Assembly (NCBI GenBank): GCA_044356555.1
Contig: JBIKWB010000017.1
Span: 53,153 to 117,152, forward strand
Length of the DNA: 64,000 nt
DNA from: Tous-C4FEB sp044356555
Lineage (GTDB): Bacteria > Verrucomicrobiota > Verrucomicrobiia > Opitutales > Opitutaceae
Direction: 5' to 3'
Shown here: in pieces, positions 36,141 through 44,896 of the stretch
Numbering within the stretch: position 1 is the first letter of the stretch
Layout of the letters: each line of letters opens with the position of its first letter
Position numbers and translations under genes: made by a program
The notes under the pieces: generated by a model
Seen by the model: only the letters and a program-made list of their open reading frames with translations
The model's database searches: none
Told to the model about the DNA's origin: nothing

Positions 36141-37775
36141 ATGCTTACTCGTCTATTTCCCATCGGCGCGACCTTGATCGCGGCTGCTTTGTTGGTCACC
36201 GGATGCGGCAAAACCGAATCCAAGTCCGGCGCCGCCCCGACGTCCGCCGCGCCGACTGGCCCGCGCACCGTTTTGAATTTCGGCAACGGCACCGAGCCAC
36301 AGGATCTCGACCCGCAGATCGTCACGGGCGTGCCGGAGAACAAGATCGTCAACGCGCTCTTTGAAGGTCTCGTCGCGGAAGGCCCCAGCGGCGCCGACAC
36401 GATTGGCGGCGTGGCCGAGCGATGGGATATTTCCGAAGACGGGCGAACCTACACGTTTCATCTGCGCGCCGACGCGAAGTGGTCCAACGGCGACCCGGTG
36501 ACGGCTCAGGATTTCGTGGCGTCATATAAGCGGATCCTGACTCCGGCACTCGCCTCGGAGTATGCCTACAAGCTGCATCCGGCGGTGGGGGCGGAGGATT
36601 ACAACAAGGGCCGGCTCACGGACTTTTCAAAAGTGGGTTTCAAGGCCGCCGACGCGCGCACGTTGGTCGTGACGTTGAACAACCGCACCCCGTTTCTGAT
36701 CGAGGCGATGAAGCACTACTCGTGGTTCCCGGTGCACATTCCAACCGTGGAAAAATTCGGCGGACTCGCCCGCAAAGGCACCGTTTGGACACGCCCGGAG
36801 AACATGGTGGGCAACGGTCCGTTTGTGCTGAAGGAGTGGCGGCCGAACCAGCGGATCGTCGTCACGCGGTCGCCCACGTATTGGGACCGCGCGACCGTGA
36901 AGCTGGACACGATCAACTTCATGCCGACCGAGAGCATCGACACGGAGGAGCGTATGTTTCGCACGGGCCAAGTTGATAAAACCAACGAACTGCCGAACAC
37001 CAAGATCGACACCTACAAACGGGAGTTCCCGGAGAGCTACCGGCAGGAGCCCTACTACGGCGTTTATTTTTTCCGGTTCAACGTCACCAAGCCGCCGCTC
37101 AACGACAAGCGCGTGCGCCGGGCGCTGGCGCTGGCGATCGACCGCGAATCAATCGTGCGCAACGTGACCCGCGGCGGCCAAACGCCCGCCTACAACTTTA
37201 CGCCGCCGTCGCCGAAGTTTAAATCGGAAGCGCGCATCGCCGGCGACCTCGCCGAAGCCAAACGGCTTTTGGCGGAGGCTGGCTTCCCGGAAGGACGCGG
37301 ATTCCCGCAGGTCAGCATCCTCTACAATACCTCGGAAAATCACCGCGCGATCGCCGAAGCGATCCAGCAGATGTGGCGTACGCGGCTCGGGGTGGACATC
37401 GGACTCACGAATCAAGAGTGGAAGGTTTACCTGGATTCGCAGGACACCCTGGCCTTCGACATCGCGCGCGCCGGGTGGATCGCGGACTACGTCGATCCCA
37501 ACACGTTTATGGACATGTGGCGGACGGGTGGCGGCAACAACGACACGGGCTGGAGTAACGCCACCTACGACGCGCTCCTCGATGAATCGGCAAAGGTGAG
37601 CAGCGACGCCGAGCGGTTTGCGATCTACCAAAAACTGGAAGCCATGCTCGCGGACGAAGTGCCGATCATCCCGCTGTATTTTTACACGCGGGTGTTTGCG
37701 ATGAACCCGAAGCTGCGGTTCGTGCCCAACGTGATCGACAACCGCAGTTGGAAATTCGTGGAGTTTTTGCCCTGA
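36141..37775 (+). CDS. Oligopeptide-binding lipoprotein (OppA/MppA-like), orphan
   Basis: A 544-residue family-5 solute-binding protein with a lipoprotein signal (LVTGC lipobox near residues 18-22). It shows FGNGTEPQDLDPQIVTGVPENKIVNALFEGL, DAKWSNGDPVTAQDFVASYKRIL and FRFNVTKPPLNDKRVRRALALAID, characteristic of OppA-type proteins. No permease or ATPase gene is adjacent, so it may feed the importer encoded at 3-4576 or another system. The ATG at 36141 gives a compact signal peptide; an earlier start at 36066 is in-frame but adds Arg-rich residues. Confidence 0.9.
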   Translation: MLTRLFPIGATLIAAALLVTGCGKTESKSGAAPTSAAPTGPRTVLNFGNGTEPQDLDPQIVTGVPENKIVNALFEGLVAEGPSGADTIGGVAERWDISEDGRTYTFHLRADAKWSNGDPVTAQDFVASYKRILTPALASEYAYKLHPAVGAEDYNKGRLTDFSKVGFKAADARTLVVTLNNRTPFLIEAMKHYSWFPVHIPTVEKFGGLARKGTVWTRPENMVGNGPFVLKEWRPNQRIVVTRSPTYWDRATVKLDTINFMPTESIDTEERMFRTGQVDKTNELPNTKIDTYKREFPESYRQEPYYGVYFFRFNVTKPPLNDKRVRRALALAIDRESIVRNVTRGGQTPAYNFTPPSPKFKSEARIAGDLAEAKRLLAEAGFPEGRGFPQVSILYNTSENHRAIAEAIQQMWRTRLGVDIGLTNQEWKVYLDSQDTLAFDIARAGWIADYVDPNTFMDMWRTGGGNNDTGWSNATYDALLDESAKVSSDAERFAIYQKLEAMLADEVPIIPLYFYTRVFAMNPKLRFVPNVIDNRSWKFVEFLP

Positions 37776-37937
37776 GGTCTGAGCCGCTCGGCTAGCGCCT
37801 GCCGGGCGAACCAGATCCGTTTCAGGCTCACCCCGATCAGGTGACGAAGGGCGAAGTTTGAACCCTACGGTCGCTGACGGCGGGTGGGGTGCCGGGGGGT
37901 CAGCCCGACGGGGAGATCGGGCACCACCTTGAGGCGG

Positions 37938-38687
37938 TCAGAACTTCAAGAGCTGCTGCGTGAGAAACGCGGTTTGGAGGGAAGCGAGTTCCTTGAGGCC
38001 GGTTTGGGAGAGGGCGAGGAGGGATTGGAGTTGGTCGCCGGAAAACGTCGTCTCTTCACCGCTGCTCTGAACTTCAACGAATTGGCCTCGGCCGGTCATG
38101 ACGATGTTGGCGTCGACCTCGGCGTCTTTGTCTTCGACATAGTTGAGATCGAGGAAGGCATCGCCTTGGTAGATGCCGGCGCTGATGGCGGCGACGGAAT
38201 CGACGAGGGGGTTCTCGGGGATTTTTTTGGCGTCGAGGAGTTTTTGGACCGCGAGGCGGGCGGCGAGGTAGGCGCCGGTGATCGACGCGGTGCGCGTGCC
38301 GCCGTCGGCCTGGAGGACGTCGCAGTCGAGCCAGAGCGTGTTCTGGCCGAGCTTGTTGAGGTCGATGACGGCGCGGAGGGAGCGGCCGATGAGGCGTTGG
38401 ATTTCAACGGTGCGGCCGTCGATTTTGCCGCGGGAGATGTCGCGGGATTTCCGCTCGAGTGTGGAATAAGGCAGCATCGAATACTCGGCCGTGAGCCAGC
38501 CGCCGGGGACTTTTTGCTGTTTCATCCACGTGGGCACGCCGGGCTCGATGGTGGCGGCGCAGATGACGCGCGTGAGGCCGAAGGAGACGAGCACGGAGCC
38601 GGTCGCGTGTGGGGCGATGTCGGCCTCGAAGGTAATTTTGCGGAGTTGGTCGGGCTTGCGGCCGTCGAGACGTTGAGCGGTGGACAT
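37938..38687 (-). CDS. rph: Ribonuclease PH
   Basis: A 249-residue phosphorolytic 3' exoribonuclease that trims tRNA precursors. Family segments are RLDGRKPDQLRKITFEADIAPHATGSVLVSFG, GWLTAEYSMLPYST, RGKIDGRTVEIQRLIGRSLRAVIDL, WLDCDVLQADGGTRTASITGA and VDANIVMTGRGQFVEVQSSGEE. The ATG at 38687 matches the family start; longer starts add a Pro-rich tail. Its stop is 163 bases from the end of the OppA-like gene, which is convergent. Confidence 0.96.
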   Translation of the reverse strand: MSTAQRLDGRKPDQLRKITFEADIAPHATGSVLVSFGLTRVICAATIEPGVPTWMKQQKVPGGWLTAEYSMLPYSTLERKSRDISRGKIDGRTVEIQRLIGRSLRAVIDLNKLGQNTLWLDCDVLQADGGTRTASITGAYLAARLAVQKLLDAKKIPENPLVDSVAAISAGIYQGDAFLDLNYVEDKDAEVDANIVMTGRGQFVEVQSSGEETTFSGDQLQSLLALSQTGLKELASLQTAFLTQQLLKF

Positions 38688-38810
38688 AGCAGAGAGGTTT
38701 GAGAGGTGTAAGAGGCTTGGCGGTGGGGGCGGTGGCAAGGCGCAAGGCGGCGCTCCGCCGCGCGATGAGGTCATGCCGCGGGGCGGGCACCGCAAAAACA
38801 TCTATCGGCA

Positions 38811-39725
38811 CTAACGTGCGGGGGAGGCTTTGTGTTTCTCGAGCGTGATGAGGACGACGGCGGTGACGATTACGGCGGACGCGACCAAGGTGCGGGCGGT
38901 GATGGGTTCGTCGAGAATCAGCCAGCCGAGGATCACGGCGACGATGGGGTTAACGTAGGCGTAGGTGGAAACTTGGGCGGGCGGGCAATGTTTCATGAGC
39001 CAGACAAAGGTTGAGAAACCCACGAGTGACCCAATCACGACAAGGTAGGCAAAAGCACCCCACGCTTGGGCGCTGATGGTGGCGAGGTCGACGCGGATGA
39101 AGTCGCCGTGCAGCGCGGCGGCGAGCATCAGTAGGGCGCCGCCGCCGAGCATTTGCAGGGCGGCGGCCATGGCGGGGGAGGCGCCGTGTTTCGAGTGGCG
39201 CGAGGTGATCGAGCCGAGCGACCAGCACACGCAGCCGCCGAGGATCGCAAGCACGCCGCCGAGGTGGAGGCCGCCCTGCTCAAAGTTTTGCCACGGGGCG
39301 GCGAGCCAGACGACACCGGCAAAGCCGAGGAGCAGGGCGGCGGTGGTGCGGGCAGTGGGGCGGAGACCGCCGGGCCACGCCCATTCGGTGAGGACGATGA
39401 AGAGCGGGCCCACGCCGATGAGCAGGGCGGTGAGGCCGGACGGGACGAACTGCTCGGCCCAGACGACGGCGCCGTTGCCGCCGAGCAGGAGGAAGCCGCC
39501 GATCACGGTGTTGGCGCGCCATTGGTGGGCGGTGGGCGTGGGGGCGCCGCGGAGTTTTAAAAAGGCCAAGAGCAAGCCGCCGGCGACGAGGAAGCGGGCG
39601 CTCGCCATGAGGAAGGGCGGCATCGTCTCGACGGCGACGCGGATGCCGAGGTAGGTGCTGCCCCAAACGAGATAGATGGTGCCGAGCGCGAGGGCGATGG
39701 CGGCGCGGGAGGGAAGGGCGTTCAA
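38811..39725 (-). CDS. EamA-family (DMT) exporter, YedA-like
   Basis: A 304-residue inner-membrane transporter with about ten membrane segments in two EamA repeats. The first begins IYLVWGSTYLGIRVAVETMPPFLMASARF and the second VLAILGGCVCWSLGSITSR. The C-terminal half contains PAQVSTYAYVNPIVAVILGWLILDEPIT, the typical EamA closing motif. Members export amino acids, nucleosides or related metabolites. It is the last gene in a unit with MocR-type regulator, acetyltransferase and DJ-1-like genes (37 bases after the latter). Confidence 0.88.
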   Translation of the reverse strand: MNALPSRAAIALALGTIYLVWGSTYLGIRVAVETMPPFLMASARFLVAGGLLLAFLKLRGAPTPTAHQWRANTVIGGFLLLGGNGAVVWAEQFVPSGLTALLIGVGPLFIVLTEWAWPGGLRPTARTTAALLLGFAGVVWLAAPWQNFEQGGLHLGGVLAILGGCVCWSLGSITSRHSKHGASPAMAAALQMLGGGALLMLAAALHGDFIRVDLATISAQAWGAFAYLVVIGSLVGFSTFVWLMKHCPPAQVSTYAYVNPIVAVILGWLILDEPITARTLVASAVIVTAVVLITLEKHKASPAR

Positions 39726-39762
39726 GGGGGAGCGGAGAAGGAGAGACGGAGCGACGGAGAGA

Positions 39763-40347
39763 TTAGGTGGGCGGGGGGTATTCCATGTAGCGGGCGGTGG
39801 TCGCGGCGGCGGCGGGGCCGAGGAGACGCGAGACCACGTGCAACGAGCAATCGATGCCGGCGGAAATGCCCGCAGCGGTGAGGATTTTTCCGTTGTCGTG
39901 GAAACGGGCGGAGGGATCGACGGTCGCGGCGGGTGCGAGGGCGCGGAGATCGTCGAGGCACTCGTGGTGCGTCGTCGCCCGGAGCCCGTCGAGCAGGCCG
40001 AGCCGGGCGAGCAAAAAGGCCCCGGTGCAGACGGACATGACGAGTTCGGCGGAGGCGGCTTGGGTGCGAAGCCACGCGAGGACCGGTTCGTTCTTGAGGA
40101 GGGCGCGGGTGCCGAAACCTCCGGGAATGATGAGGACGTGCGGCGAAGGGCAGGTGGTGAAGCTGTGGTCGGGCAGGACTTGGAGTCCGTTGCGCGCGCG
40201 GATGGGCGCGACGGTTTCGGCTACGGTGATGACGTTGAACGTGTAGTAGCCGCGGAGTTCGTCCGTGACGGCGAAGACTTCAAACGGACCGGCGAAGTCG
40301 AGGACTTCGACGTCGGGGAAGAGAAGAATGGCGACGGTTTTTTTCAT
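39763..40347 (-). CDS. DJ-1/PfpI family protein
   Basis: A 194-residue protein with the glutamine-amidotransferase-like fold. The nucleophile elbow is VCTGAF with C107, preceded by IIPGGFG, and an acidic residue sits in FAGPFEVF near the N-terminus. It resembles the ligand-binding half of AraC-type GATase regulators or isonitrile hydratase-like proteins. Its start overlaps the stop of the acetyltransferase gene by four bases, so translation is coupled. The exact reaction is unknown. Confidence 0.85.
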   Translation of the reverse strand: MKKTVAILLFPDVEVLDFAGPFEVFAVTDELRGYYTFNVITVAETVAPIRARNGLQVLPDHSFTTCPSPHVLIIPGGFGTRALLKNEPVLAWLRTQAASAELVMSVCTGAFLLARLGLLDGLRATTHHECLDDLRALAPAATVDPSARFHDNGKILTAAGISAGIDCSLHVVSRLLGPAAAATTARYMEYPPPT

Positions 40348-40868
40348 ACGGGCGAGAGTTCTTTGAAGTAGATAACCGTGTCGATGAATGTGCCGTCGGG
40401 GTCGGTGGCGTAACGCGGGATAATGCCGGCGCGGGTGTAGCCGCAGTGGCCGTAGAGCGTGATCGCGTTGCCGGTCGCGCTGGTATCGAGGCAGAGGAGC
40501 GTGCGCGACGCGGCGCGAGCGGCGTGCTCGGCGGCTTGCATGAGGGAGAAACCGAGGCGGCGGCCGCGATGGGAACGGAGGACGAGAAGCTTTTGGACTT
40601 CGCAGCGGTGGCGAGCGTTGGATTTCTGCACGAGATCGAGCTGGACGGTGCCGACGATGTGCCTGCGGTCGTCGCGGGCGACGAGGAGGACGCGGGTGCC
40701 GGCGGCGACGGACGAGAGGACGCCGGACCAGTAGACGGAGACGTCGGTGTCGGTGAGCGGGTGCATGAAGCCGACGGAGGCGTTGCTGTCCACCGCGTCG
40801 CGGAGGAGCGCGTGGAGGGCGGCGAGGTCGGCGGGCCGGGCAAGTGGAGTCGTGAGCGTTTCGATCAT
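40344..40868 (-). CDS. GNAT-family N-acetyltransferase
   Basis: A 174-residue acetyl-CoA-dependent transferase. The acetyl-CoA-binding loop is VQKLLVLRSHRGRRLGFSLMQAAEHAA (R-x-x-R/G-x-x-x pattern), and the C-terminal ITLYGHCGYTRAGIIPRYA strand is typical of GNAT proteins that modify small molecules such as toxins or amino acids. It lies 10 bases after the MocR-type gene and overlaps the DJ-1-like gene, within a four-gene operon that ends in an exporter, a layout suggesting detoxification. Confidence 0.88.
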   Translation of the reverse strand: MIETLTTPLARPADLAALHALLRDAVDSNASVGFMHPLTDTDVSVYWSGVLSSVAAGTRVLLVARDDRRHIVGTVQLDLVQKSNARHRCEVQKLLVLRSHRGRRLGFSLMQAAEHAARAASRTLLCLDTSATGNAITLYGHCGYTRAGIIPRYATDPDGTFIDTVIYFKELSPV

Positions 40869-40878
40869 GGTGGAAGGG

Positions 40879-42366
40879 TCACAGCTGTTTTTTCGCCAGG
40901 TCTCCGAGGGTCTTCAGGGCGGTCTCGATCTCGTCGGTCCATGGGAGACCGCAGTTCATGCGGAGGCAATTTTTGTAGCGGTCCTTGACCGTGAAGAGCG
41001 GGCCGGGCGCGGTGCTGATGCGGTGTTTGAGGGCATCGCGGTGGAGCCGCAGGGTGTCGACGCCGGCCGGGAGTTCGCACCACAGGACGAAGCCGCCGCT
41101 CGGACGGCTGAGGCGCGTGCCCTCGGGGAAGTGACGGAGGATGGCCTGGGTGAAGAGATGGAGTTGGTTCTGATAGGCGCGGCGGATGGTGCGGAGGTGG
41201 TGGTCGTAGCCGCCGTGGCGGAGAAAATCGGAAATGGTTTTCTGGAGCACAAGCGGAGTGCCGAGCGTGTTGGTAAACTTCAGGCGGCGCACGCGTTCGA
41301 GGTAGCGACCCGGAGCGCACCAGCCGACGCGGAGGGCGGGGGAGAGCGTTTTGCTGAAGGACGAGCAGAGCAGCACGCGGCCGTCGGTGTCCCACGCTTT
41401 GAGGGGCTTGGGGCGGCGTTCGTCGAAGTGCAGATCGCCGTAGATATCGTCTTCGATGGCGGGAAGGTCGAATTCGACGAGCAACCGGTAGAGTGCTGCC
41501 TTGGCGTGATCGGGCATGGAGGTGCCGAGAGGATTTTGAAACGCGGGAATGACGAAGAGGGCCTTGACCTCATGTTGGACGAGGGCGGCGCGGAGGGCTT
41601 CGAGGTCGAGGCCGTGCCGCGGGCTGGTGGGGATTTCGAGGACGCGGAGGCCGAGGCTCTGGATCGTTTCGAGGATGCCAAAATAAGTGGGCGTTTCAAC
41701 GGCGACCGTGTCGCCGGGCTTGGTGACGGCGCGGAGAGAAAGATTGAGGGCCTCGGCGCAGCCCACGGTGACGACGAGTTCGTCGTGGGCGAGAGGCGTG
41801 CCGGCTTGGAGGTAGCGGCGGGAAATCTCGCGGGCGAGCGGCTCGTAGGCCGAGAGCATCGCGTAGCGGCCGAGCAACGCCGGATCATCGCGACCGACGG
41901 CGCCGAGCAGGCGGGCGATTTTCTTGTTGGGAAAGAGGGAATGGTGCGGGCAGGCGGCGCCAAAGGGGATGTAGGCCGGATTGGTGGCGTAAGTGAAGAC
42001 CTCGGCGGTGAGATCGTTGACGCCGACGAAGCGGGGCGCGGCCATCGGGCGGGCCATGCGGGGCTCGGGGGTTTCGTCGGGGAGTCGTGGACGCACGTAG
42101 TAGCCGGATTGGGGGCGGGCCTCAAGGTAGCCGCGGCTCTCGAGGAGCGTGTAGGCTTGCAGGACCGTCGAGATGGAGACGTCGCGCTGGAGCGCCATGC
42201 GGCGGACCGACGGGATGCGGTGGCCGGGTCGGAGGGTGCCGGCGCCGATCAGGCTTTGGAGGGAATCGGCGAGGGCGGCGTAAAGGGTGACGGAGGCCGA
42301 TGCCGGCACCGGAACGGGTGACGGGCGTGGCGCAGACGGGCGGAAGGCGGTGGCAAGCGCGGGCAT
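40879..42366 (-). CDS. MocR-type transcriptional regulator (GntR HTH + aminotransferase domain)
   Basis: A 495-residue PLP-dependent regulator. Residues about 25-100 form a winged helix of the GntR family (LRPGHRIPSVRRMALQRDVSISTVLQAYTLLESRGYLEARPQSGYYV). The rest is a fold-type I aminotransferase domain with PAFQNPLGTSM, AIEDDIYGDLHF and the PLP-lysine segment LLCSSFSKTLSPALRVGW. Such proteins sense an amino compound through PLP. The ATG at 42366 is used; an upstream in-frame start would cover a candidate operator. It heads an operon with acetyltransferase, DJ-1-like and EamA genes. Confidence 0.92.
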   Translation of the reverse strand: MPALATAFRPSAPRPSPVPVPASASVTLYAALADSLQSLIGAGTLRPGHRIPSVRRMALQRDVSISTVLQAYTLLESRGYLEARPQSGYYVRPRLPDETPEPRMARPMAAPRFVGVNDLTAEVFTYATNPAYIPFGAACPHHSLFPNKKIARLLGAVGRDDPALLGRYAMLSAYEPLAREISRRYLQAGTPLAHDELVVTVGCAEALNLSLRAVTKPGDTVAVETPTYFGILETIQSLGLRVLEIPTSPRHGLDLEALRAALVQHEVKALFVIPAFQNPLGTSMPDHAKAALYRLLVEFDLPAIEDDIYGDLHFDERRPKPLKAWDTDGRVLLCSSFSKTLSPALRVGWCAPGRYLERVRRLKFTNTLGTPLVLQKTISDFLRHGGYDHHLRTIRRAYQNQLHLFTQAILRHFPEGTRLSRPSGGFVLWCELPAGVDTLRLHRDALKHRISTAPGPLFTVKDRYKNCLRMNCGLPWTDEIETALKTLGDLAKKQL

Positions 42367-42731
42367 GGAAGTGACGGTCAGGTTAGCCGAGGCGGCGGCG
42401 CGGCGGGAGGAGCAGTGCGGGAAAATTGAAGTCAGCACAGTTTGGGCTAAAGGCAAAGTGTGACCGGCACAATTTGAGCCGGGCCCAGTGGGTTGAGGTG
42501 AGAGCGGCAAGAGCGGGCGGGTTCCTAATCGAGACGGCGAATGGTCTGAGTGGTCGAAGGATCTTGGCTCTGGCGCTTTGAAAGAAAACGACCTCGGGCC
42601 GAGTCGGGCGCTGACTGCAGCGAGGGCGGCACGCCTGTAGAAAAATGAGTTTACCCGAACGGGACCGGTGAAATCTGCCTCGTGTTGGTTATAGGCTTGA
42701 AGGCGAGGTGGGACGTCTTTATTTTTCCTAA
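42367..42731. other. Divergent intergenic region (MocR module / response regulator)
   Basis: This 365-base stretch should hold promoters for both directions. Besides the direct repeat at 42435-42479 no clear gene or RNA was found. A TATAGG near 42690 could be a -10 element for the response regulator, without a convincing -35. Confidence 0.5.
42435..42479 (-). promoter_or_regulatory. Candidate MocR operator: direct repeat upstream of the regulator
   Basis: GCACAGTTTGGGC (42435-42447) and GCACAATTTGAGC (42467-42479) match at 11 of 13 positions. Their starts are 32 bases apart, about three helical turns, and they lie 69-113 bases before the regulator's ATG. MocR-family proteins commonly bind direct repeats in their own promoter region. 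Confidence 0.5.
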
Positions 42732-43418
42732 ATGGCGGTGAAACAGATTGTTATTATCGAGGATAATCTGGTTTTCCGGCAGATGCTGGCGAAGGCGCTG
42801 GATCGGGTGCGCGGGTTAACCATCGGCGCATCGTTTGATAAAGGGAGAGAGGGCCTCGCGTATTGCCTGCGGATGAAGCCAGACCTGCTGGTGGTGGACT
42901 TGTTTTTGCCAGATTTGCACGGGTTGGAGATCGTGCGGGAAGTGCGGGCGCAGTTGCCGGCGACGCGGATTCTGGTGCTCACGGGGCACCCGGACAGCGA
43001 ATTGCCGGCGCTTTTGGTGGCCCAAGGCGTGCACGGCTACGTTGATAAGGCGGCGCCGTTGACCTGTATTTTGCAGGCGGTCGAGTCGCTGATGGAGGGC
43101 GGGATGTTTTTCGCGACGCATATCCCGCCGAAAGGTGCGACAGGCGTGGTGCAGGCGGCCCTGCCGAAAGGTGCGGCGGACGCGAAGGACGAAGTGAGCG
43201 GAGGGCCCTTGAGTGCCTTGATGTTTCTGTCGCCGCGCGAAATTGAAGTCGCGCGGCTGGTGGCGGGAGGGTGTTCGTCGAAGGAAGTGGCGGCGCGGCT
43301 TGAGCTGAGCGTGCGGACGGTCGAAAAACACCGTGCGAATATCATGAACAAGATCGACGTGCGGGAAGTGGCCAGCCTGGTGCGCTGGTGCGTGAAGGCG
43401 GGTCTCGTGAAGATGTAG
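42732..43418 (+). CDS. NarL/FixJ-type response regulator (REC + LuxR HTH)
   Basis: A 228-residue two-component regulator. The receiver domain has acidic E10 and D11, phosphoacceptor D56 (LLVVDLFLP), a Thr in VLTGH and the conserved Lys in YVDKAAP. The C-terminal LuxR helix-turn-helix is FLSPREIEVARLVAGGCSSKEVAARLELSVRTVEKHRANIM-like (about residues 167-207). No histidine kinase is adjacent, but a convergent HPt protein lies 25 bases away, suggesting a phosphorelay. The short gap contains a GTCCG/CGGAC hairpin (43418-43443). Confidence 0.93.
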   Translation: MAVKQIVIIEDNLVFRQMLAKALDRVRGLTIGASFDKGREGLAYCLRMKPDLLVVDLFLPDLHGLEIVREVRAQLPATRILVLTGHPDSELPALLVAQGVHGYVDKAAPLTCILQAVESLMEGGMFFATHIPPKGATGVVQAALPKGAADAKDEVSGGPLSALMFLSPREIEVARLVAGGCSSKEVAARLELSVRTVEKHRANIMNKIDVREVASLVRWCVKAGLVKM

Positions 43419-43443
43419 TCCGGGGCGCCGGCGCGGCGCGGAC

Positions 43444-43806
43444 TCAGCTTGGTCCGGCGAAACGGCCGAACACGGAACTCAGGTGGGTGAACTCCGTTTG
43501 AATCGCGGCGATCTCGGCTGCGGTGGGTACGGGGCCGCCGGCAAGCTGCCGGAGTTCCAGGGCGCTGGCCAAGGCGGCCAGTGGATGCGCGCCCACGAGG
43601 CGCGCAGTGCTCTTCAAACTATGAGCGGCAATCTGGCAAATCGGCGGGGTTCCGACGATAGGGCCGGCCGGTGCCGCGTTGCTCAAGTCAGCGATGAGCC
43701 GAGGGGTGGTGGCGAGGAATGAGCGGGCGATGTCGCGGGCGTCGCCGGCACCGACGATCTCGGCGATCTCGGCAAGCTCGGGTGTGGGCGGCGGGATAGA
43801 GGACAT
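43444..43806 (-). CDS. HPt (histidine phosphotransfer) domain protein
   Basis: A 120-residue single-domain phosphotransfer protein. The four-helix bundle carries the phosphorylatable His62 in IAAHSLKSTARLVGA, the standard HPt motif. Helices before and after are rich in Ala and Leu as usual. It is convergent with a NarL-type response regulator and could relay phosphate from a hybrid kinase encoded elsewhere. No kinase gene is seen within the window. Confidence 0.85.
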   Translation of the reverse strand: MSSIPPPTPELAEIAEIVGAGDARDIARSFLATTPRLIADLSNAAPAGPIVGTPPICQIAAHSLKSTARLVGAHPLAALASALELRQLAGGPVPTAAEIAAIQTEFTHLSSVFGRFAGPS

Positions 43807-43855
43807 GCTTCGATTAAAACACGCCCCGCCGGTGATGCACGGGGAAAGTGTTCAC

Positions 43856-43880
43856 AAAAAAACCCGATGGTGACACCGGG
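43856..43880 (-). terminator. Terminator after the outer-membrane barrel gene
   Basis: CCCGATG (43863-43869) pairs with CACCGGG (43874-43880, one G-T pair). Read on the minus strand it is followed by seven T. It lies just downstream of the stop at 43905. Confidence 0.75.
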
Positions 43881-43904
43881 CTTGGTGCGAGTGGCGGGTT
43901 GGGA

Positions 43905-44804
43905 TCAGAAGCGGTGATTAAGGGAAACCGAAAGCCAGCCCACGTTGTCGCTGTTGAGGCGGAAATTGCGGTCGGGGTATTCGAAGCGGCGCAAGGTGGT
44001 CACGCCGGCGTCGAGATCGAGTTCGAGGCCGCCTTTGAATTTGTAGGCCAAGCCAGCTCCGAGGCGGATCTCGGTGAGGTCGAGAAAGGTATTGTTGAGC
44101 CGGGCGATCCCGGGGGCGGGCACACCGAGATTCTCGGTGATGCGGTAGCCGCCGCCGAGGACGCTCAGACCGCCGCGCACGGTGAGGTTTGAATCGACCT
44201 TGTAAGAAACGCCGGTGCGGGGGAAACCGACATCGAACTGCCAGTCAGGCGCGAATTTCCACTGCACACCGATGACGGGCATGACCGGGTTGTCGTTAAA
44301 AGAATTGGCGGTGACGCCAAACGTCCAAGTGAGCGTTTCGCTCTGGCGATAGAAGGCGGCGAGAAAGAGCGGGGCGTTGAAACTGTCACCGACGAGTTTT
44401 TGGCCGTAGAATCCGGGGCGAAGAGCGACGAGGTAAACCCACTTCTGGGCGAGGGCACCGCGCACGCCGAGTGAAAGCGAGAGCTCCTGGACGGAGCCGG
44501 GAAGCGGGACGCCAGCCGAGGTGTCGAGGGTGGTGTGGGAATAGGCGACACCGGGTATCAACGTCATGCCGGCCTTGAGGGGAACGCGGCCGGATACGCT
44601 GAAGTCGAAACGGCTGAGGGAGAGCTCGCCGCTGCGGGTGTTGCCGCGATTGAGGTCGCCGGTGCCGGAGAAGGTGTAGGTGCTGGAGAAGGCGTCGACC
44701 AGCGCGGGGCGGAACGTGGCGCTTGCAGGTTGGGCGCGCACTGGGGAGCAGAGTGCCGCGCCGAGTGCGATGGCGGAAAGAGCAAGACGGAGGGAGGTTT
44801 TCAT
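43905..44804 (-). CDS. Outer-membrane beta-barrel protein (DUF6268-like)
   Basis: A 299-residue exported protein. A signal peptide (MKTSLRLALSAIALGAALCSPVRAQ) is followed by alternating amphipathic strands with many aromatic girdle residues. The C-terminus is WLSVSLNHRF, ending in Phe as for assembled barrels. The motif FDFSVSGRVPLKAGMTLIPGVAYSHTTLD near the start resembles proteins annotated as DUF6268 outer-membrane barrels. Function unknown; possibly a channel or structural barrel. A terminator follows it. Confidence 0.72.
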   Translation of the reverse strand: MKTSLRLALSAIALGAALCSPVRAQPASATFRPALVDAFSSTYTFSGTGDLNRGNTRSGELSLSRFDFSVSGRVPLKAGMTLIPGVAYSHTTLDTSAGVPLPGSVQELSLSLGVRGALAQKWVYLVALRPGFYGQKLVGDSFNAPLFLAAFYRQSETLTWTFGVTANSFNDNPVMPVIGVQWKFAPDWQFDVGFPRTGVSYKVDSNLTVRGGLSVLGGGYRITENLGVPAPGIARLNNTFLDLTEIRLGAGLAYKFKGGLELDLDAGVTTLRRFEYPDRNFRLNSDNVGWLSVSLNHRF

Positions 44805-44896
44805 GGTGTGGTGACGTTACGGATGACTGGTGGCGGCGGATGCAGGTTCCGGTTTTTCTCGGGCGCAGCAACCCGCGAACGTCCGGGCGTGGTGAT

